Source: Acidobacteriota bacterium (GTDB lineage Bacteria; Acidobacteriota; Vicinamibacteria; Vicinamibacterales; UBA2999). From it: a DNA stretch of 64,000 bases. The notes under the pieces were generated by a model. That model ran no database searches. It saw nothing but the letters and a program-made list of their open reading frames with translations, and had not been told where the DNA came from. The DNA lies in assembly GCA_947465645.1 (NCBI GenBank), contig CANIBQ010000016.1, positions 1 through 64,000 of the forward strand, read 5' to 3'. Below, piece after piece: positions 28,926 to 37,003 of this stretch (the stretch's first letter is position 1; each line of letters opens with the position of its first letter). Both the position numbers and the translations under genes were made by a program.

Positions 28926-29440
28926 GACTTGCCGAGACCTCTAAGCGGCGCCAGCCGCGGGTCCTCCCACGCCGGCGCACACTCGCACGACCCGGCGTTG
29001 AGGTTGGTGCCGCACTGCACGCACAGGCCGCGGCAGTCTTCCCGGCACAGCGGCTTCATCGGCAGCACCAGGTAAAACTGTTCGCGCATCAGCTCGTTCA
29101 AGTCGATCTGGTCGTCCCGGTAGTAACTGGTCTCCAGATCGTTTTCTTCGATCTCGCGGTCTGCCTCGGTCGATGCCTCGGTGGCCGGCAGATACCGCAC
29201 GTCGAAGGGCGCGTCGACCGCGAGCCCGAACGGCTCGACGCACCGGCTGCACGCCAGCTCCAACTGGGTCTGCACCCGGCCCACGAGGCGGAACCTGTCC
29301 TTGTCCTTGTGGATCTCGAACTCCAGCACGACCGGCGCGACGATCCGATACGGATCCGCCTCGTCAGCGACGTCCTGCGGCTGGAACGTCCGGGAGAAGC
29401 TGCCGAGCGCCTGACGATACCGGGTGAGGTCTAGCTGCAT
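28913..29440 (-). CDS. YceD/DUF177 family protein
   Basis: A 175-residue DUF177 protein. It has the central CSRCVEPF motif and a C-terminal pair in EDCRGLCVQCGTNLNAGSC, the Cys set typical of the family, with many acidic residues between. YceD homologues are linked to 23S rRNA and ribosome assembly, and in plants to rRNA processing. Order yceD-rpmF-plsX is standard. The 3' end lies in a 15-bp tandem repeat of the CGACTCTGTT type (28885-28925), which encodes the last residues. Confidence 0.88.
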   Translation of the reverse strand: MQLDLTRYRQALGSFSRTFQPQDVADEADPYRIVAPVVLEFEIHKDKDRFRLVGRVQTQLELACSRCVEPFGLAVDAPFDVRYLPATEASTEADREIEENDLETSYYRDDQIDLNELMREQFYLVLPMKPLCREDCRGLCVQCGTNLNAGSCECAPAWEDPRLAPLRGLGKSRES

Positions 29441-29491
29441 GACGGTCCGCGTGCCCTGTCGCGAAAAATCGCGCTCGAGACAGACCGTTAA

Positions 29492-30550
29492 TTATAGCTG
29501 ATTCCACGAGATCGGGCCGATCCAGGGCTTGGGGATGAACAGCCGCTCGTAGAGCGCCACGGCAAACCGATCGGTCATCCCGGCCAGAAAATCGCGCGCG
29601 GCGGCATCCAGGCCCTCGGTCTCCAGGATGTGGCGATCGAGAAACTCGTCCGGCCGCTCCCGGACCTTGTCCCAGAGACCGCTCAGGATGCCGGTCGCCT
29701 TCTTGAACTCGGCCGTCGCGACCTCGTTTTCGTAGACCGCATCGAACAGGTAGCTCCGCATGGCGAGCGTGGCCTGCAGTACTGGCTCGCTCATCTTCAG
29801 CTCGCTGAGCCCGGCCGCCTGGGTTTCGGTCACGACGTCCTTGACCATCCGCGCGATCCGCGCCGACGAGGTCGCGCCGAGCACCGCGACGGGGCCGGCC
29901 GGCAAGTCCCCCGCCCGCAGCACCCCGGCCCTGATGGCATCGTCGATATCGTGGTTGACGTAGGCGATCAAGTCGGCGACGCGCATGATCTGCCCTTCGA
30001 GCGTGGCCGAGCGCTTCGACGGATCCACGCCCACGGGGGATCCCAGCTTGCCCTTGGAATGATGCGCGATCCCGTCGCGCACTTCCCACGTCAGGTTCAG
30101 GCCCCTGCCCTCGTTCTCGAGCACGTCGACGATGCGGAGGCTCTGCTCGTAGTGATTGAATCCGCCAGGGATGATGCCGTCGAGCACCCGCTCGCCGGCA
30201 TGACCAAACGGCGTGTGGCCGAGGTCGTGGCCGAGGGCGATCGATTCGGTGAGCTCTTCGTGGAGCTGGAGGACCTTGGCGATCGTCCGCGCAATCTGCG
30301 AGACCTCCAGCGTGTGGGTCAGCCGCGTGCGGTAGTGGTCCCCAGCCGGGGCGAAAAAGACCTGGGTCTTGTGCTTGAGGCGCCTGAACGCCTTGCTGTG
30401 GATGATGCGGTCGCGGTCGTGCTGAAACGCCGGCCGCACATCGTCTTCGGGCTCGGGCCGCAGGCGTCCGCGGGAATCGGCGCTCTTGGCGGCCTGGGGC
30501 GCCAGCGTCTCGCGCTCGCGCCGCTCGAGCGACTCACGGATGGTCGACAA
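29492..30550 (-). CDS. dgt: Deoxyguanosinetriphosphate triphosphohydrolase-like protein
   Basis: About 352 residues, HD-domain dNTPase. It has FQHDRDRIIHSKAFRRLKHKTQVF, THTLEVSQIARTI, the HD pair in IALGHDLGHTPFGHAGE and GFNHYEQSLRIVD. It releases triphosphate from dGTP or other dNTPs and may control dNTP pools. The start is uncertain; the TTG at 30550 inside the deoB 3' end gives a length normal for the family. The C-terminal PNxLIAxQV-like region is replaced by a longer helical end, as in class 2 members. Overlap with deoB suggests coupling. Confidence 0.88.
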   Translation of the reverse strand: MSTIRESLERRERETLAPQAAKSADSRGRLRPEPEDDVRPAFQHDRDRIIHSKAFRRLKHKTQVFFAPAGDHYRTRLTHTLEVSQIARTIAKVLQLHEELTESIALGHDLGHTPFGHAGERVLDGIIPGGFNHYEQSLRIVDVLENEGRGLNLTWEVRDGIAHHSKGKLGSPVGVDPSKRSATLEGQIMRVADLIAYVNHDIDDAIRAGVLRAGDLPAGPVAVLGATSSARIARMVKDVVTETQAAGLSELKMSEPVLQATLAMRSYLFDAVYENEVATAEFKKATGILSGLWDKVRERPDEFLDRHILETEGLDAAARDFLAGMTDRFAVALYERLFIPKPWIGPISWNQL

Positions 30551-31730
30551 GGATGTCCCCCAGGAAGCTCGTGCCGTGCGCGAGCGGGCCGACGCCGAAA
30601 AGCTCGGCGAGCGTCTGGCCCAGATCGGCGAACGTCGCCCGCGTGCCGATGTGGGTGCCCGACCGCACATGCGCGCCCGAGACGAGCAGCGGCACGTATT
30701 CGCGCGAATGATCGGTGCTCGGCGTGCTCGGATCGTTGCCGTGGTCCGCGGTGACGACGAGCAGGTCGGACGCGAGCAGCCTGGGCAGGACCTGGACGAG
30801 ACGCGCGTCGAACTGCTCCAGATTGGCCGCGTAGCCGGCGATGTCGTTGCGGTGGCCGTAGAGAGTATCGAAGTCGACGAGGTTGGCGAAGACCAATCCC
30901 GCCGGCGTGCCGGCCAGCACTTCCTCGAGGCGGTCCATGCCTTCCGCGTCGCTCGACGTATGCACGGCGCGTCCGGTGCTGCGGCCGGCGAACAGGTCGT
31001 GAATCTTGCCAATCGAGACGATCGGCACGCCGGCGCGAGCGAGCCGATCGAGGAGCGTCTCCCCCGTGGGATCCAGGGCGTAGTCGTGACGGTTGGCGGT
31101 CCGCGTGAACGAGCCCGGCGCGCCGACGAACGGACGGGCGATCACGCGGCCGACGTTCAGGCCTCGGCCGACCAGATCGAACGCGATCTCACAGATCCGG
31201 TATTGCTCGGCGATGGGAATCACCTCTTCGTGCGCCGCGATCTGGAAGACGCTGTCCGCGGACGTGTAGACGATCGGCTTGCCGGTGCGCAGGTGGTCGG
31301 CGCCGAGACGATCGATGATCTCCGTGCCGGAGGCCACCACGTTGCCCAGCGTGCCGCGCCCGATACGGCGCTCGAACCCGGCGATCAGATCGGGGGGAAA
31401 GCCGGTGGGAAAGGTCGGAAACGCGCGCTCGAGCACGATGCCCATCATCTCCCAGTGACCGGTGACGGAATCCTTGCCCGGCGACGCCTCCGCCATTCGG
31501 CCATACGCAAAATGGGGTCGGGAGTCATTTTTTGAGGACACCAAGGCGGGGCCAAGTGAGACGAGCCGATCGAGTCCGAGGGAGCGAAGCGCCGGGACGC
31601 GAAGCCGCACGGCCCGGGCGATGTTCCCCAGCGTGTTGCTGCCCTCGTCGCCATAGGACGCCGCGTCGGGAAGCTCCCCGATGCCAACGCTGTCCAGGAC
31701 GATGACGATGGCGCGATTGAAAGGGGTCAG
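30534..31730 (-). CDS. deoB: Phosphopentomutase
   Basis: About 398 residues with the alkaline phosphatase-like metal site: IVIVLDSVGIGELPDA at the N-terminus, DSVTGHWEMMG, and VTADHGNDPSTPSTDHSREYVPLL. It converts ribose-1-phosphate and deoxyribose-1-phosphate to the 5-phosphates in nucleoside salvage. The conserved N-terminus lies upstream of any ATG, GTG or TTG in this frame: the first is a GTG at 31610, which would delete the metal-binding LDSVG motif. The best start is a CTG at 31730 that overlaps the hfq stop as CTGA, mirroring the ATGA couplings nearby. Confidence 0.85.
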   Translation of the reverse strand: MTPFNRAIVIVLDSVGIGELPDAASYGDEGSNTLGNIARAVRLRVPALRSLGLDRLVSLGPALVSSKNDSRPHFAYGRMAEASPGKDSVTGHWEMMGIVLERAFPTFPTGFPPDLIAGFERRIGRGTLGNVVASGTEIIDRLGADHLRTGKPIVYTSADSVFQIAAHEEVIPIAEQYRICEIAFDLVGRGLNVGRVIARPFVGAPGSFTRTANRHDYALDPTGETLLDRLARAGVPIVSIGKIHDLFAGRSTGRAVHTSSDAEGMDRLEEVLAGTPAGLVFANLVDFDTLYGHRNDIAGYAANLEQFDARLVQVLPRLLASDLLVVTADHGNDPSTPSTDHSREYVPLLVSGAHVRSGTHIGTRATFADLGQTLAELFGVGPLAHGTSFLGDILVDHP

Positions 31731-31993
31731 GGATGTTGCGACGAAAAATAGTTCGCGACGGAGCGCTGCGTAGCGATGGTGGAGATCGCGTGCTTGAACA
31801 CGAGGTGGTCGGCGCCGTCGACCTCGACGATCACCGCGAAGCGGTCGAAGTTCTTGATACGCGCGTCGAACTGGCGGCCGTCGATGAGGTGGATGCTGAC
31901 GGATATCTTCTCGCGGCGGGCGTAATTCAGGAAGACGTCCTGGATATTCGGCTGTGCGGCCGAGGGCGATCGTGGTTCAGTGACCTGGGCCAT
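31727..31993 (-). CDS. hfq: RNA chaperone Hfq
   Basis: An 88-residue Sm-like protein with Sm1 NIQDVFLNYARREKISVSIHLIDGRQFDARI and the Sm2 core HLVFKHAISTI. It differs from enterobacterial Hfq in the strand around FDRFAVIVEVDG, as is usual outside Proteobacteria. It forms a hexamer that helps sRNAs pair with mRNAs. The ATG shares one base with the miaA stop; miaA-hfq is a very conserved pair. No lid-like long C-terminal tail is present. Confidence 0.92.
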   Translation of the reverse strand: MAQVTEPRSPSAAQPNIQDVFLNYARREKISVSIHLIDGRQFDARIKNFDRFAVIVEVDGADHLVFKHAISTIATQRSVANYFSSQHP

Positions 31994-33054
31994 CAGCGTG
32001 AGTCTCCTCGCGGCCGAACGCCGCGCGCGGCGAGCGTTTCCTCGACCCGATGCAGCGTGTCGCTGCGCTCGCCCGGACCGTCGAACCAGACTAGATTAGG
32101 CTCTTTGCGAAACCAGATCAACTGCCGACGCGCGTAGCGGCGATTCTCCTGGGTGATGAGCGCGCGCGTCGCGGGCTCGTCGCGCACGCCGCGCAGCATC
32201 TCCATCACCTGCCGGTACACCAGTCCGCCGAAGGGACGGGCGTCCGGCGGCACGCCGCGCGCCAGCAGGCCGGTCACCTCGGACACGATGCCGCGGGCGA
32301 ACTGCTGGTCCACCCGGCGCGCCACGCGGCCGGCGGTGAGCTCGGGCGGAAGCCGCAGCGCAATCGGGATCACCTCGCAATCCGCGATCAGCGACGCCGT
32401 CTGGGCAAAGTGTGCGGTCAGCGGCTGGCCGGTGGTGAAATAGACCTCGAGGGCGCGGACGATTCGCTTCAGGTCGCGCGGCATGATGCGCGCCGCCGAT
32501 TCGGCGTCGGCGCGCCCCAGCATGCGGTGCAGGTACTCGACGTCCCGCCGCTCGGCAATGCCGTGCAGCCGCGCGCGGAGCTCGTCGTCGGCGCCCGGGC
32601 CGGGAAAGAGGCCGCGGGTCAACGCGCGGTAGTAGAACCCGGTTCCCCCGACGAGAATCGGCAACGCGCCGCGGCCGTGAATCTCGCGGATCGTCCGCGC
32701 GGCGTCGTGGGCGAACTGCGCGGCCGTATAGACCTCGGTGGGATCCGCGATGTCGATGAGATGGTGCGGGACGGCCCGCCGCTCGTCCAGCGTCAGCTTG
32801 TCGGTGCCGATGTCGAAGCCGCGATAGACCGCGGTCGAGTCACAGTTGATGATCTCGCCGCCGTAGCGCTCGGCGAGCGCCAGCCCGAGCGCGCTCTTGC
32901 CTGAAGCCGTGGGGCCGAGGACGGCGAGGACGATCGGCTTCAGCGGCTGCTCACCCGTGACTTGGGACGGTCGGTTTTTCCCGCTGCGAGCCGCCCGGCC
33001 AGCGCCCGGCGTGTCACTGCCAGATGCGGCGCGGACCTTCATGGTCCGCGTCAC
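31993..33054 (-). CDS. miaA: tRNA dimethylallyltransferase
   Basis: MiaA with the P-loop LGPTASGKSALG, DSTAVYRGFDIGTDK, HHLIDI, GGTGFYYRALTRGLFP and PRDLKRIVRALEVY. It puts the isopentenyl group on A37 of tRNAs reading UNN codons. The frame starts at a GTG (33054) overlapping the stop of a 26-aa ORF as GTGA; this adds about 38 residues before the usual start (KPIVLAVLG). That region includes MKVRAASG, encoded by a palindromic repeat. Alternatives are ATG 33042, inside the palindrome, or CTG 32943 at the family start. The start is therefore open; function is not. Confidence 0.9.
   Translation of the reverse strand: MTRTMKVRAASGSDTPGAGRAARSGKNRPSQVTGEQPLKPIVLAVLGPTASGKSALGLALAERYGGEIINCDSTAVYRGFDIGTDKLTLDERRAVPHHLIDIADPTEVYTAAQFAHDAARTIREIHGRGALPILVGGTGFYYRALTRGLFPGPGADDELRARLHGIAERRDVEYLHRMLGRADAESAARIMPRDLKRIVRALEVYFTTGQPLTAHFAQTASLIADCEVIPIALRLPPELTAGRVARRVDQQFARGIVSEVTGLLARGVPPDARPFGGLVYRQVMEMLRGVRDEPATRALITQENRRYARRQLIWFRKEPNLVWFDGPGERSDTLHRVEETLAARGVRPRGDSR
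33030..33050. repeat. GCGGACC palindrome at the miaA 5' end
   Basis: CGCGGACCTTCATGGTCCGCG; on the minus strand the loop holds an ATG in frame with miaA. Preceded by GATGCGG as in the copies at 20954 and 52399 (GTGCCGG there). Confidence 0.8.
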
Positions 33055-33131
33055 CCTACGCGGAGAAACACATAGATCCCGAACGCGGCAAGCAGCATCA
33101 CGAGGCCAAGCTGCTGCGTTCGCGTCGGCAT
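33051..33131 (-). CDS. Putative 26-aa membrane peptide upstream of miaA
   Basis: ATG at 33131 opens a 26-codon frame MPTRTQQLGLVMLLAAFGIY followed by VFLRVG, ending in a TGA that overlaps a GTG in the miaA frame (GTGA). The sequence is a basic N-terminus followed by one hydrophobic helix, as in small membrane peptides. AGG is immediately before the ATG, so no proper ribosome-binding site is seen. Translation is plausible but unproven; it may be a leader that couples miaA. Confidence 0.45.
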   Translation of the reverse strand: MPTRTQQLGLVMLLAAFGIYVFLRVG

Positions 33132-33165
33132 CCTAGTGGACCGTCCGGACTGATTGAGTAGTAGT

Positions 33166-33216
33166 CACAACCAGCCTCCGAGCGCGAGGTGCCGGCCGCG
33201 ACAACGGAGCGGCCGG
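33166..33216 (+). repeat. 51-bp repeat element, copy 2
   Basis: Same element as 19501-19551 with five substitutions, same strand, ending in CCGGCCGCGACAACGGAGCG then GCCGG. It lies in the gap between the tonB-like gene and the 26-aa ORF. Confidence 0.85.
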
Positions 33217-33239
33217 TAGCGGTTCGAGCAAACTCACCA

Positions 33240-34184
33240 TTAGTTCCCAGGGTCTTCGTTGTAGTAGAAGGTCACCGTGAAGAACGCCATCGGGGACGGA
33301 TACTCGGGCGGCAGCGGCTCTGTCGGGCTCGAGCTCTGGATGGCGTTGAAGGCGGCGATGTTGAAGGACTGCACTGACGAAGGCTGCACGACCTGGATGT
33401 CGGTGATGGAGCCGTCCTTGTGGATGTTGAACTGCAGCACCACGTGCCCGCGCATCGTGTAGGCGGCGAGCGGCACGAACCAGTTGCGGCGCACCTGGCT
33501 GACGAAGCGGCGCAGCCAGGGCCCGAACTCAACACCCTTGGTGTCGAACTGGATGGTCGCGCCAGGATTCGTGGTGCCACCCTGCGGGTTGTTGAAAGTC
33601 TCTTTGCGAACGTACTGCTGCAGGTTGCGCAGCGCGTCGCCGAGCGGTCCCGTGGCCGGCGGGCGGGTCGCCGGCTCCGTTCGACGGGGGAGGCCAGTGT
33701 CAGCTGGCGGCAACGCGCGGGCGACCTCCCTCTCGGGTTCGGGCTGCGGCGGCTCGGGCTCCGGTTCCGGCTCGGCCCCGCGTGCCGTCTCCGGAACAGC
33801 GGCCTCTACACGCTCGCTCGTGTCGCCTCTTGAAAAGGCGAGCGGGTTGGTCGGGTTGGGTGCGACCTCGGGGGCCTGCGAGCGGCGATCCTGATCCGAC
33901 AGCTCCGCACGCTCGGGAGGCGGCGGCAGGGACCGCATGTCAACGCGCGGCTGGACGAAGACGAACCGGTTCTGCTGCTCCTGTTGCTGGCGTTCGATCT
34001 CGGCCTGACGCCGCGCCAGCTCCTCGGGGGTCGGCTGGAAGATAGCCAGCGGCGGGGCAAAGATGAACGCCGCGAGGATCAGGGCGTGAATCACAACGGC
34101 CACAGCCACGCCGTCACGCCGAGTGATGGCGCTGCCGACGACGTTCTCGTCCTCGTAGCGATCGTCGAGATCGAAATGAATCAA
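33240..34184 (-). CDS. TonB-family energy transducer-like protein
   Basis: A 314-residue protein with an N-terminal cytoplasmic tip, one membrane helix (GVAVAVVIHALILAAFIFAPP), and a Gln/Glu-rich coiled segment. A Pro/Glu-rich spacer (EPEPEPEPPQPEPE) leads to a C-terminal TonB domain (MRGHVVLQFNIHKDGSITDIQVVQPSSVQSFN and PPEYPSPMAFFTVTFYY). It should span the periplasm and pass energy to outer-membrane transporters, or act as a TolA-like protein. The start is TTG at 34184 with a perfect TATAAT 9 nt upstream, so the leader would be 0-2 nt. No ExbBD is in the window. Confidence 0.82.
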   Translation of the reverse strand: MIHFDLDDRYEDENVVGSAITRRDGVAVAVVIHALILAAFIFAPPLAIFQPTPEELARRQAEIERQQQEQQNRFVFVQPRVDMRSLPPPPERAELSDQDRRSQAPEVAPNPTNPLAFSRGDTSERVEAAVPETARGAEPEPEPEPPQPEPEREVARALPPADTGLPRRTEPATRPPATGPLGDALRNLQQYVRKETFNNPQGGTTNPGATIQFDTKGVEFGPWLRRFVSQVRRNWFVPLAAYTMRGHVVLQFNIHKDGSITDIQVVQPSSVQSFNIAAFNAIQSSSPTEPLPPEYPSPMAFFTVTFYYNEDPGN

Positions 34185-34193
34185 GAGCGTAAG

Positions 34194-34199
34194 ATTATA
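34194..34199 (-). promoter_or_regulatory. -10 box TATAAT of the tonB-like gene
   Basis: Perfect minus-strand TATAAT 9 nt before the TTG start; the transcript would have almost no leader. This is the likely head of the tonB-miaA-hfq-deoB-dgt unit. Confidence 0.55.
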
Positions 34200-34230
34200 A
34201 CATCAACTCTAACAAGCACTTACGGAGATA

Positions 34231-34953
34231 TTACGCGTGCGCCTGCGCTTTGGTCGCCGTGTAGAGATAGACGATCCCGAAGGTCAGCGGGTCTGCTCGA
34301 ACGTCGGTAAATCCCGCGGCGGTCAGAATACCCATAAATTCACGCGGCGGCGGAAATGTGCCGACCGACGCCGGCAGGTACGAGTAGGCCGCGTTGTGCC
34401 CGGAGACCGCGCGGCCGATTCTCGGCAGCACGTGCGTGAAGTACCACAGGTAGAACGCGCTCAGGCCGGGAATGCGCGGGACGCCGAATTCGAGAATCGC
34501 GAGCCGGCCGCCCGGCCGCAGCGTCCGCGCCATCTCGGCGCAGGCCACCTCGGGACGCTGGACGTTGCGGATTCCGAACGCCACGGTCACCGCATCTGCA
34601 CTCCCGTCGCGCGCGGGCAGCCGCATCGCATCCCCCCGAATGAGCGTGATGCGGCTCGCTTCCCCCGCGGCTTCGATTTTGCGCTGCCCGAGCGACAGCA
34701 TGCCCCCCGCGAAATCCACACCCACCACGCGCGCCGCGCCATCCGTCCGCGCCTGTAGCGCCACATCGGCCGTGCCGGTGCAGACGTCGAGTAACGTTTC
34801 GCGGCCCGTGAGATGAAGCGAACGAATGGCCCGCGCACGCCAGCGCTTGTCGATTCCCGCGCTCAGGACGCGATTGAGCAGGTCATACCGCGGCGCGATC
34901 GCGTCGAACATGCCGGCGATACGATCCGGGGTCTTGTCTGGAGCGGTTTTCAT
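34231..34953 (-). CDS. menG: Demethylmenaquinone methyltransferase (MenG/UbiE)
   Basis: A 240-residue UbiE-family methyltransferase: IAGMFDAIAPRYDLLNRVLSAG, the SAM motif LLDVCTGTADVALQA, GDAMRLPARDGSADAVTVAFGIRN and GGRLAILEFGVP, then AAYSYLPASVGTFPPPREF. It performs the last C-methylation of menaquinone. The ATG at 34953 overlaps the prenyltransferase stop (ATGA), so it is translated together with the rest of the menaquinone operon. In an organism using the futalosine route, menaquinone rather than ubiquinone is the expected product. Confidence 0.92.
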   Translation of the reverse strand: MKTAPDKTPDRIAGMFDAIAPRYDLLNRVLSAGIDKRWRARAIRSLHLTGRETLLDVCTGTADVALQARTDGAARVVGVDFAGGMLSLGQRKIEAAGEASRITLIRGDAMRLPARDGSADAVTVAFGIRNVQRPEVACAEMARTLRPGGRLAILEFGVPRIPGLSAFYLWYFTHVLPRIGRAVSGHNAAYSYLPASVGTFPPPREFMGILTAAGFTDVRADPLTFGIVYLYTATKAQAHA

Positions 34954-35801
34954 CCCAGGTAGAGCGACAGTGCGGTGGCCGCGAAATAGACGATCCCCAC
35001 ATAACCATTCAGATCGAACGCCCGCTTGACCTGCGACAGATCGTCGGCGCTGACCAGCGACTGTTCGTACACGAGCAGGCACGCGACAAACGCGACGCCC
35101 ACGAGGTACGGCGACGGCAGGTCGGCCGCCCGCCAGAGGGCGACCATGGCGACGATCGTCGCCACGTGCATCACACGTGAGAGGACGATGGCGTTGCGGA
35201 CGCCGAAGCGGGTGGGGATGGAACGCAGGCCCTGGCCGAGATCGAAGTCGACGTCCTGGCACGCGTACAGGATGTCGAAGCCGCCTACCCACAACCCGAT
35301 CGCCAGACCCAGCAGCCACGGCTCGGCGCCCGCTCCCCCGCCCGCCGCCAGCCATCCGCCGACGGGCGCGACGGCCATCGCCAGACCGAGAAAGAACTGC
35401 GTGAACGCCGTGTACCGCTTGGCCAGCGAATACCAGAAGATGATCCCGAGGGCCACCGGCGACAGCAGGAAGCAGATCGTGTTGAGCCATGAGGCGGCCA
35501 GCACGAACACGGCCGACGAGATCGCCACGAACACGCCCGCCTCGGTGGTGGTCATCGCGCCGCGCGGCAGCTCGCGCATGGCGGTGCGCGGGTTCAGGGC
35601 GTCGTGCCTGGCGTCGACCAGCCGGTTGAAGCCCATCGCCGCACTGCGCGCGCTGACCATGCAGACGACGACCCAGACGATCTGCATCCAGGCAAAGGGA
35701 TGATCGCGCCAGGCCAGCAGCGCCCCCGTCAACGCAAACGGCAGCGCGAAGACAGAGTGGCTGAAGCGGACGAATGAGAGATACGTGGTCAGCTTACGCA
35801 T
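34950..35801 (-). CDS. mqnP: UbiA-family prenyltransferase, probably MqnP
   Basis: A 283-residue polytopic membrane protein starting MRKLTTYLSFVRFSHSVFAL. The first Asp-rich motif reads NRLVDARHDALNPRTAMRELP and the second DILYACQDVDFDLGQGLRSIP, both Mg-diphosphate sites of UbiA enzymes. Its place between futalosine genes and menG implies that it prenylates 1,4-dihydroxy-6-naphthoate (MqnP role); this is by context, as UbiA proteins with 4-hydroxybenzoate look similar. The start overlaps the upstream deaminase gene by 8 bp. Confidence 0.85.
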   Translation of the reverse strand: MRKLTTYLSFVRFSHSVFALPFALTGALLAWRDHPFAWMQIVWVVVCMVSARSAAMGFNRLVDARHDALNPRTAMRELPRGAMTTTEAGVFVAISSAVFVLAASWLNTICFLLSPVALGIIFWYSLAKRYTAFTQFFLGLAMAVAPVGGWLAAGGGAGAEPWLLGLAIGLWVGGFDILYACQDVDFDLGQGLRSIPTRFGVRNAIVLSRVMHVATIVAMVALWRAADLPSPYLVGVAFVACLLVYEQSLVSADDLSQVKRAFDLNGYVGIVYFAATALSLYLG

Positions 35802-37002
35802 GATCGAGCCAGCGGATTGCCCCGGGTTCGATGCCGGTGAGCAGGTATTCTTCCACATCGCTGACGCCGTTCGGCACCTGGACGGCGATGAGCGACGCGC
35901 GCTTCCCTGGCTCGATCGTCCCGAAGTCGCGTTCGAACCCGAGCGCCCTGGCGCCGCACAGCGTCGCACTCTCGAGCAGCGTGCGCGCCGAGACACGCGG
36001 CGCCAGCCGGCGCGCATGAGCGAGCTCCGAAAACATGTTGAGATCCTGCACGCTGGCCAGGCTGTCGGTGCCGAATGCGACGCTGACATCCATCGCGTAG
36101 AACGACTCGATCGGGGGATCGCCGACGCCGACGTACGTGTTGCTTCGAGGACACGAGACGACCGTCACGCCCAGCGACCGCAGCGTGGCCAGGTCGTCAC
36201 CGGAGAACTGCACGCCGTGCACGACGACCACGCGTGAATCGAGGAAGCCCAGATCCGCGAGATACTCGACCGGCGAGCCCCCCGGGGGCGTCCACTCATC
36301 GGTCCAGACGCCGAACTCCTCGAGCAGCGTGCGCCACGGCCCCCCGCCATGCTCGAGAAACTCGAGCTCCTCGGACGACTCGCCGAGGTGAACCGTCGAC
36401 AGGCCGGCCGTGTCGTTTTCCAGGTCGGTGCGTATGGCTGAAAACAGGCCCGGCGACACCGAATATGGCGCGTGGGGGGCAAGGCTGACTCGGACGGAGT
36501 CATCAGCGCCTGCTGTCTCGCGCGCCTGTGCGCGCGCATCCTCGACGCGCTTCTGCGGATCGGGGGTATTGAAGCCGACCAGCTCGTAAAAGACGTGGGC
36601 GGCCAGGCCCGCGTCGCGCAGCAGCGGAACGGTCACGAGCGTGTTGCTCACATCGCCGACCAGGCCGGTACCCGTCGCCCTGGCTTCGTCGATTCCGGCC
36701 AGCGCCGCGCGAATGATGCGCGGATCGGACGGGTCGGGATACTGCCGGCGCGCCGCCATCAGCACCCGGATCCAGTTGGTGAAGCGCGTGGACGGCGGAA
36801 CGACGTCGCGCAGATACGAGAGCTCGAGGTGCGTGTGGGCGTTGACGAGCGACGGCAGGATCACGGCCCGGCCAAGGTCAACGGCGTCCGCCGCCGGACC
36901 GGTTCCGACCTCAACGATGCGGTCGCCCTCCAGCGCCACCCATCCACCGCGGATCGGGTCATCCGCGATCGGCAGCAGCCAATCAGCTCGGTAACGAATC
37001 AA
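35794..37002 (-). CDS. mqnX: Amidohydrolase, probable aminodeoxyfutalosine deaminase
   Basis: A 402-residue metal-dependent hydrolase of the cytosine/adenosine deaminase type: VNAHTHLELSYL for the first His pair, SLAPHAPYSVSP, STVHLGESSEELEFL, VVHGVQFS and the catalytic Asp in AFGTDSLAS. Enzymes of this subgroup next to mqn genes deaminate aminodeoxyfutalosine to futalosine. The start is TTG, 1 nt after the mqnC stop (TAA-A-TTG); a longer frame upstream runs across mqnC and is low-complexity. Context between mqnC and the prenyltransferase gives the specific call; chlorohydrolase-type function on another purine is the alternative. Confidence 0.78.
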   Translation of the reverse strand: MIRYRADWLLPIADDPIRGGWVALEGDRIVEVGTGPAADAVDLGRAVILPSLVNAHTHLELSYLRDVVPPSTRFTNWIRVLMAARRQYPDPSDPRIIRAALAGIDEARATGTGLVGDVSNTLVTVPLLRDAGLAAHVFYELVGFNTPDPQKRVEDARAQARETAGADDSVRVSLAPHAPYSVSPGLFSAIRTDLENDTAGLSTVHLGESSEELEFLEHGGGPWRTLLEEFGVWTDEWTPPGGSPVEYLADLGFLDSRVVVVHGVQFSGDDLATLRSLGVTVVSCPRSNTYVGVGDPPIESFYAMDVSVAFGTDSLASVQDLNMFSELAHARRLAPRVSARTLLESATLCGARALGFERDFGTIEPGKRASLIAVQVPNGVSDVEEYLLTGIEPGAIRWLDHA

Positions 37003-37003
37003 T

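Noticed and set aside
31600..31730. deoB as a 5'-truncated pseudogene starting at GTG 31610
   Set aside because: The missing N-terminal metal motif is present in frame upstream without a stop, so the gene is whole and only the start codon is unusual.
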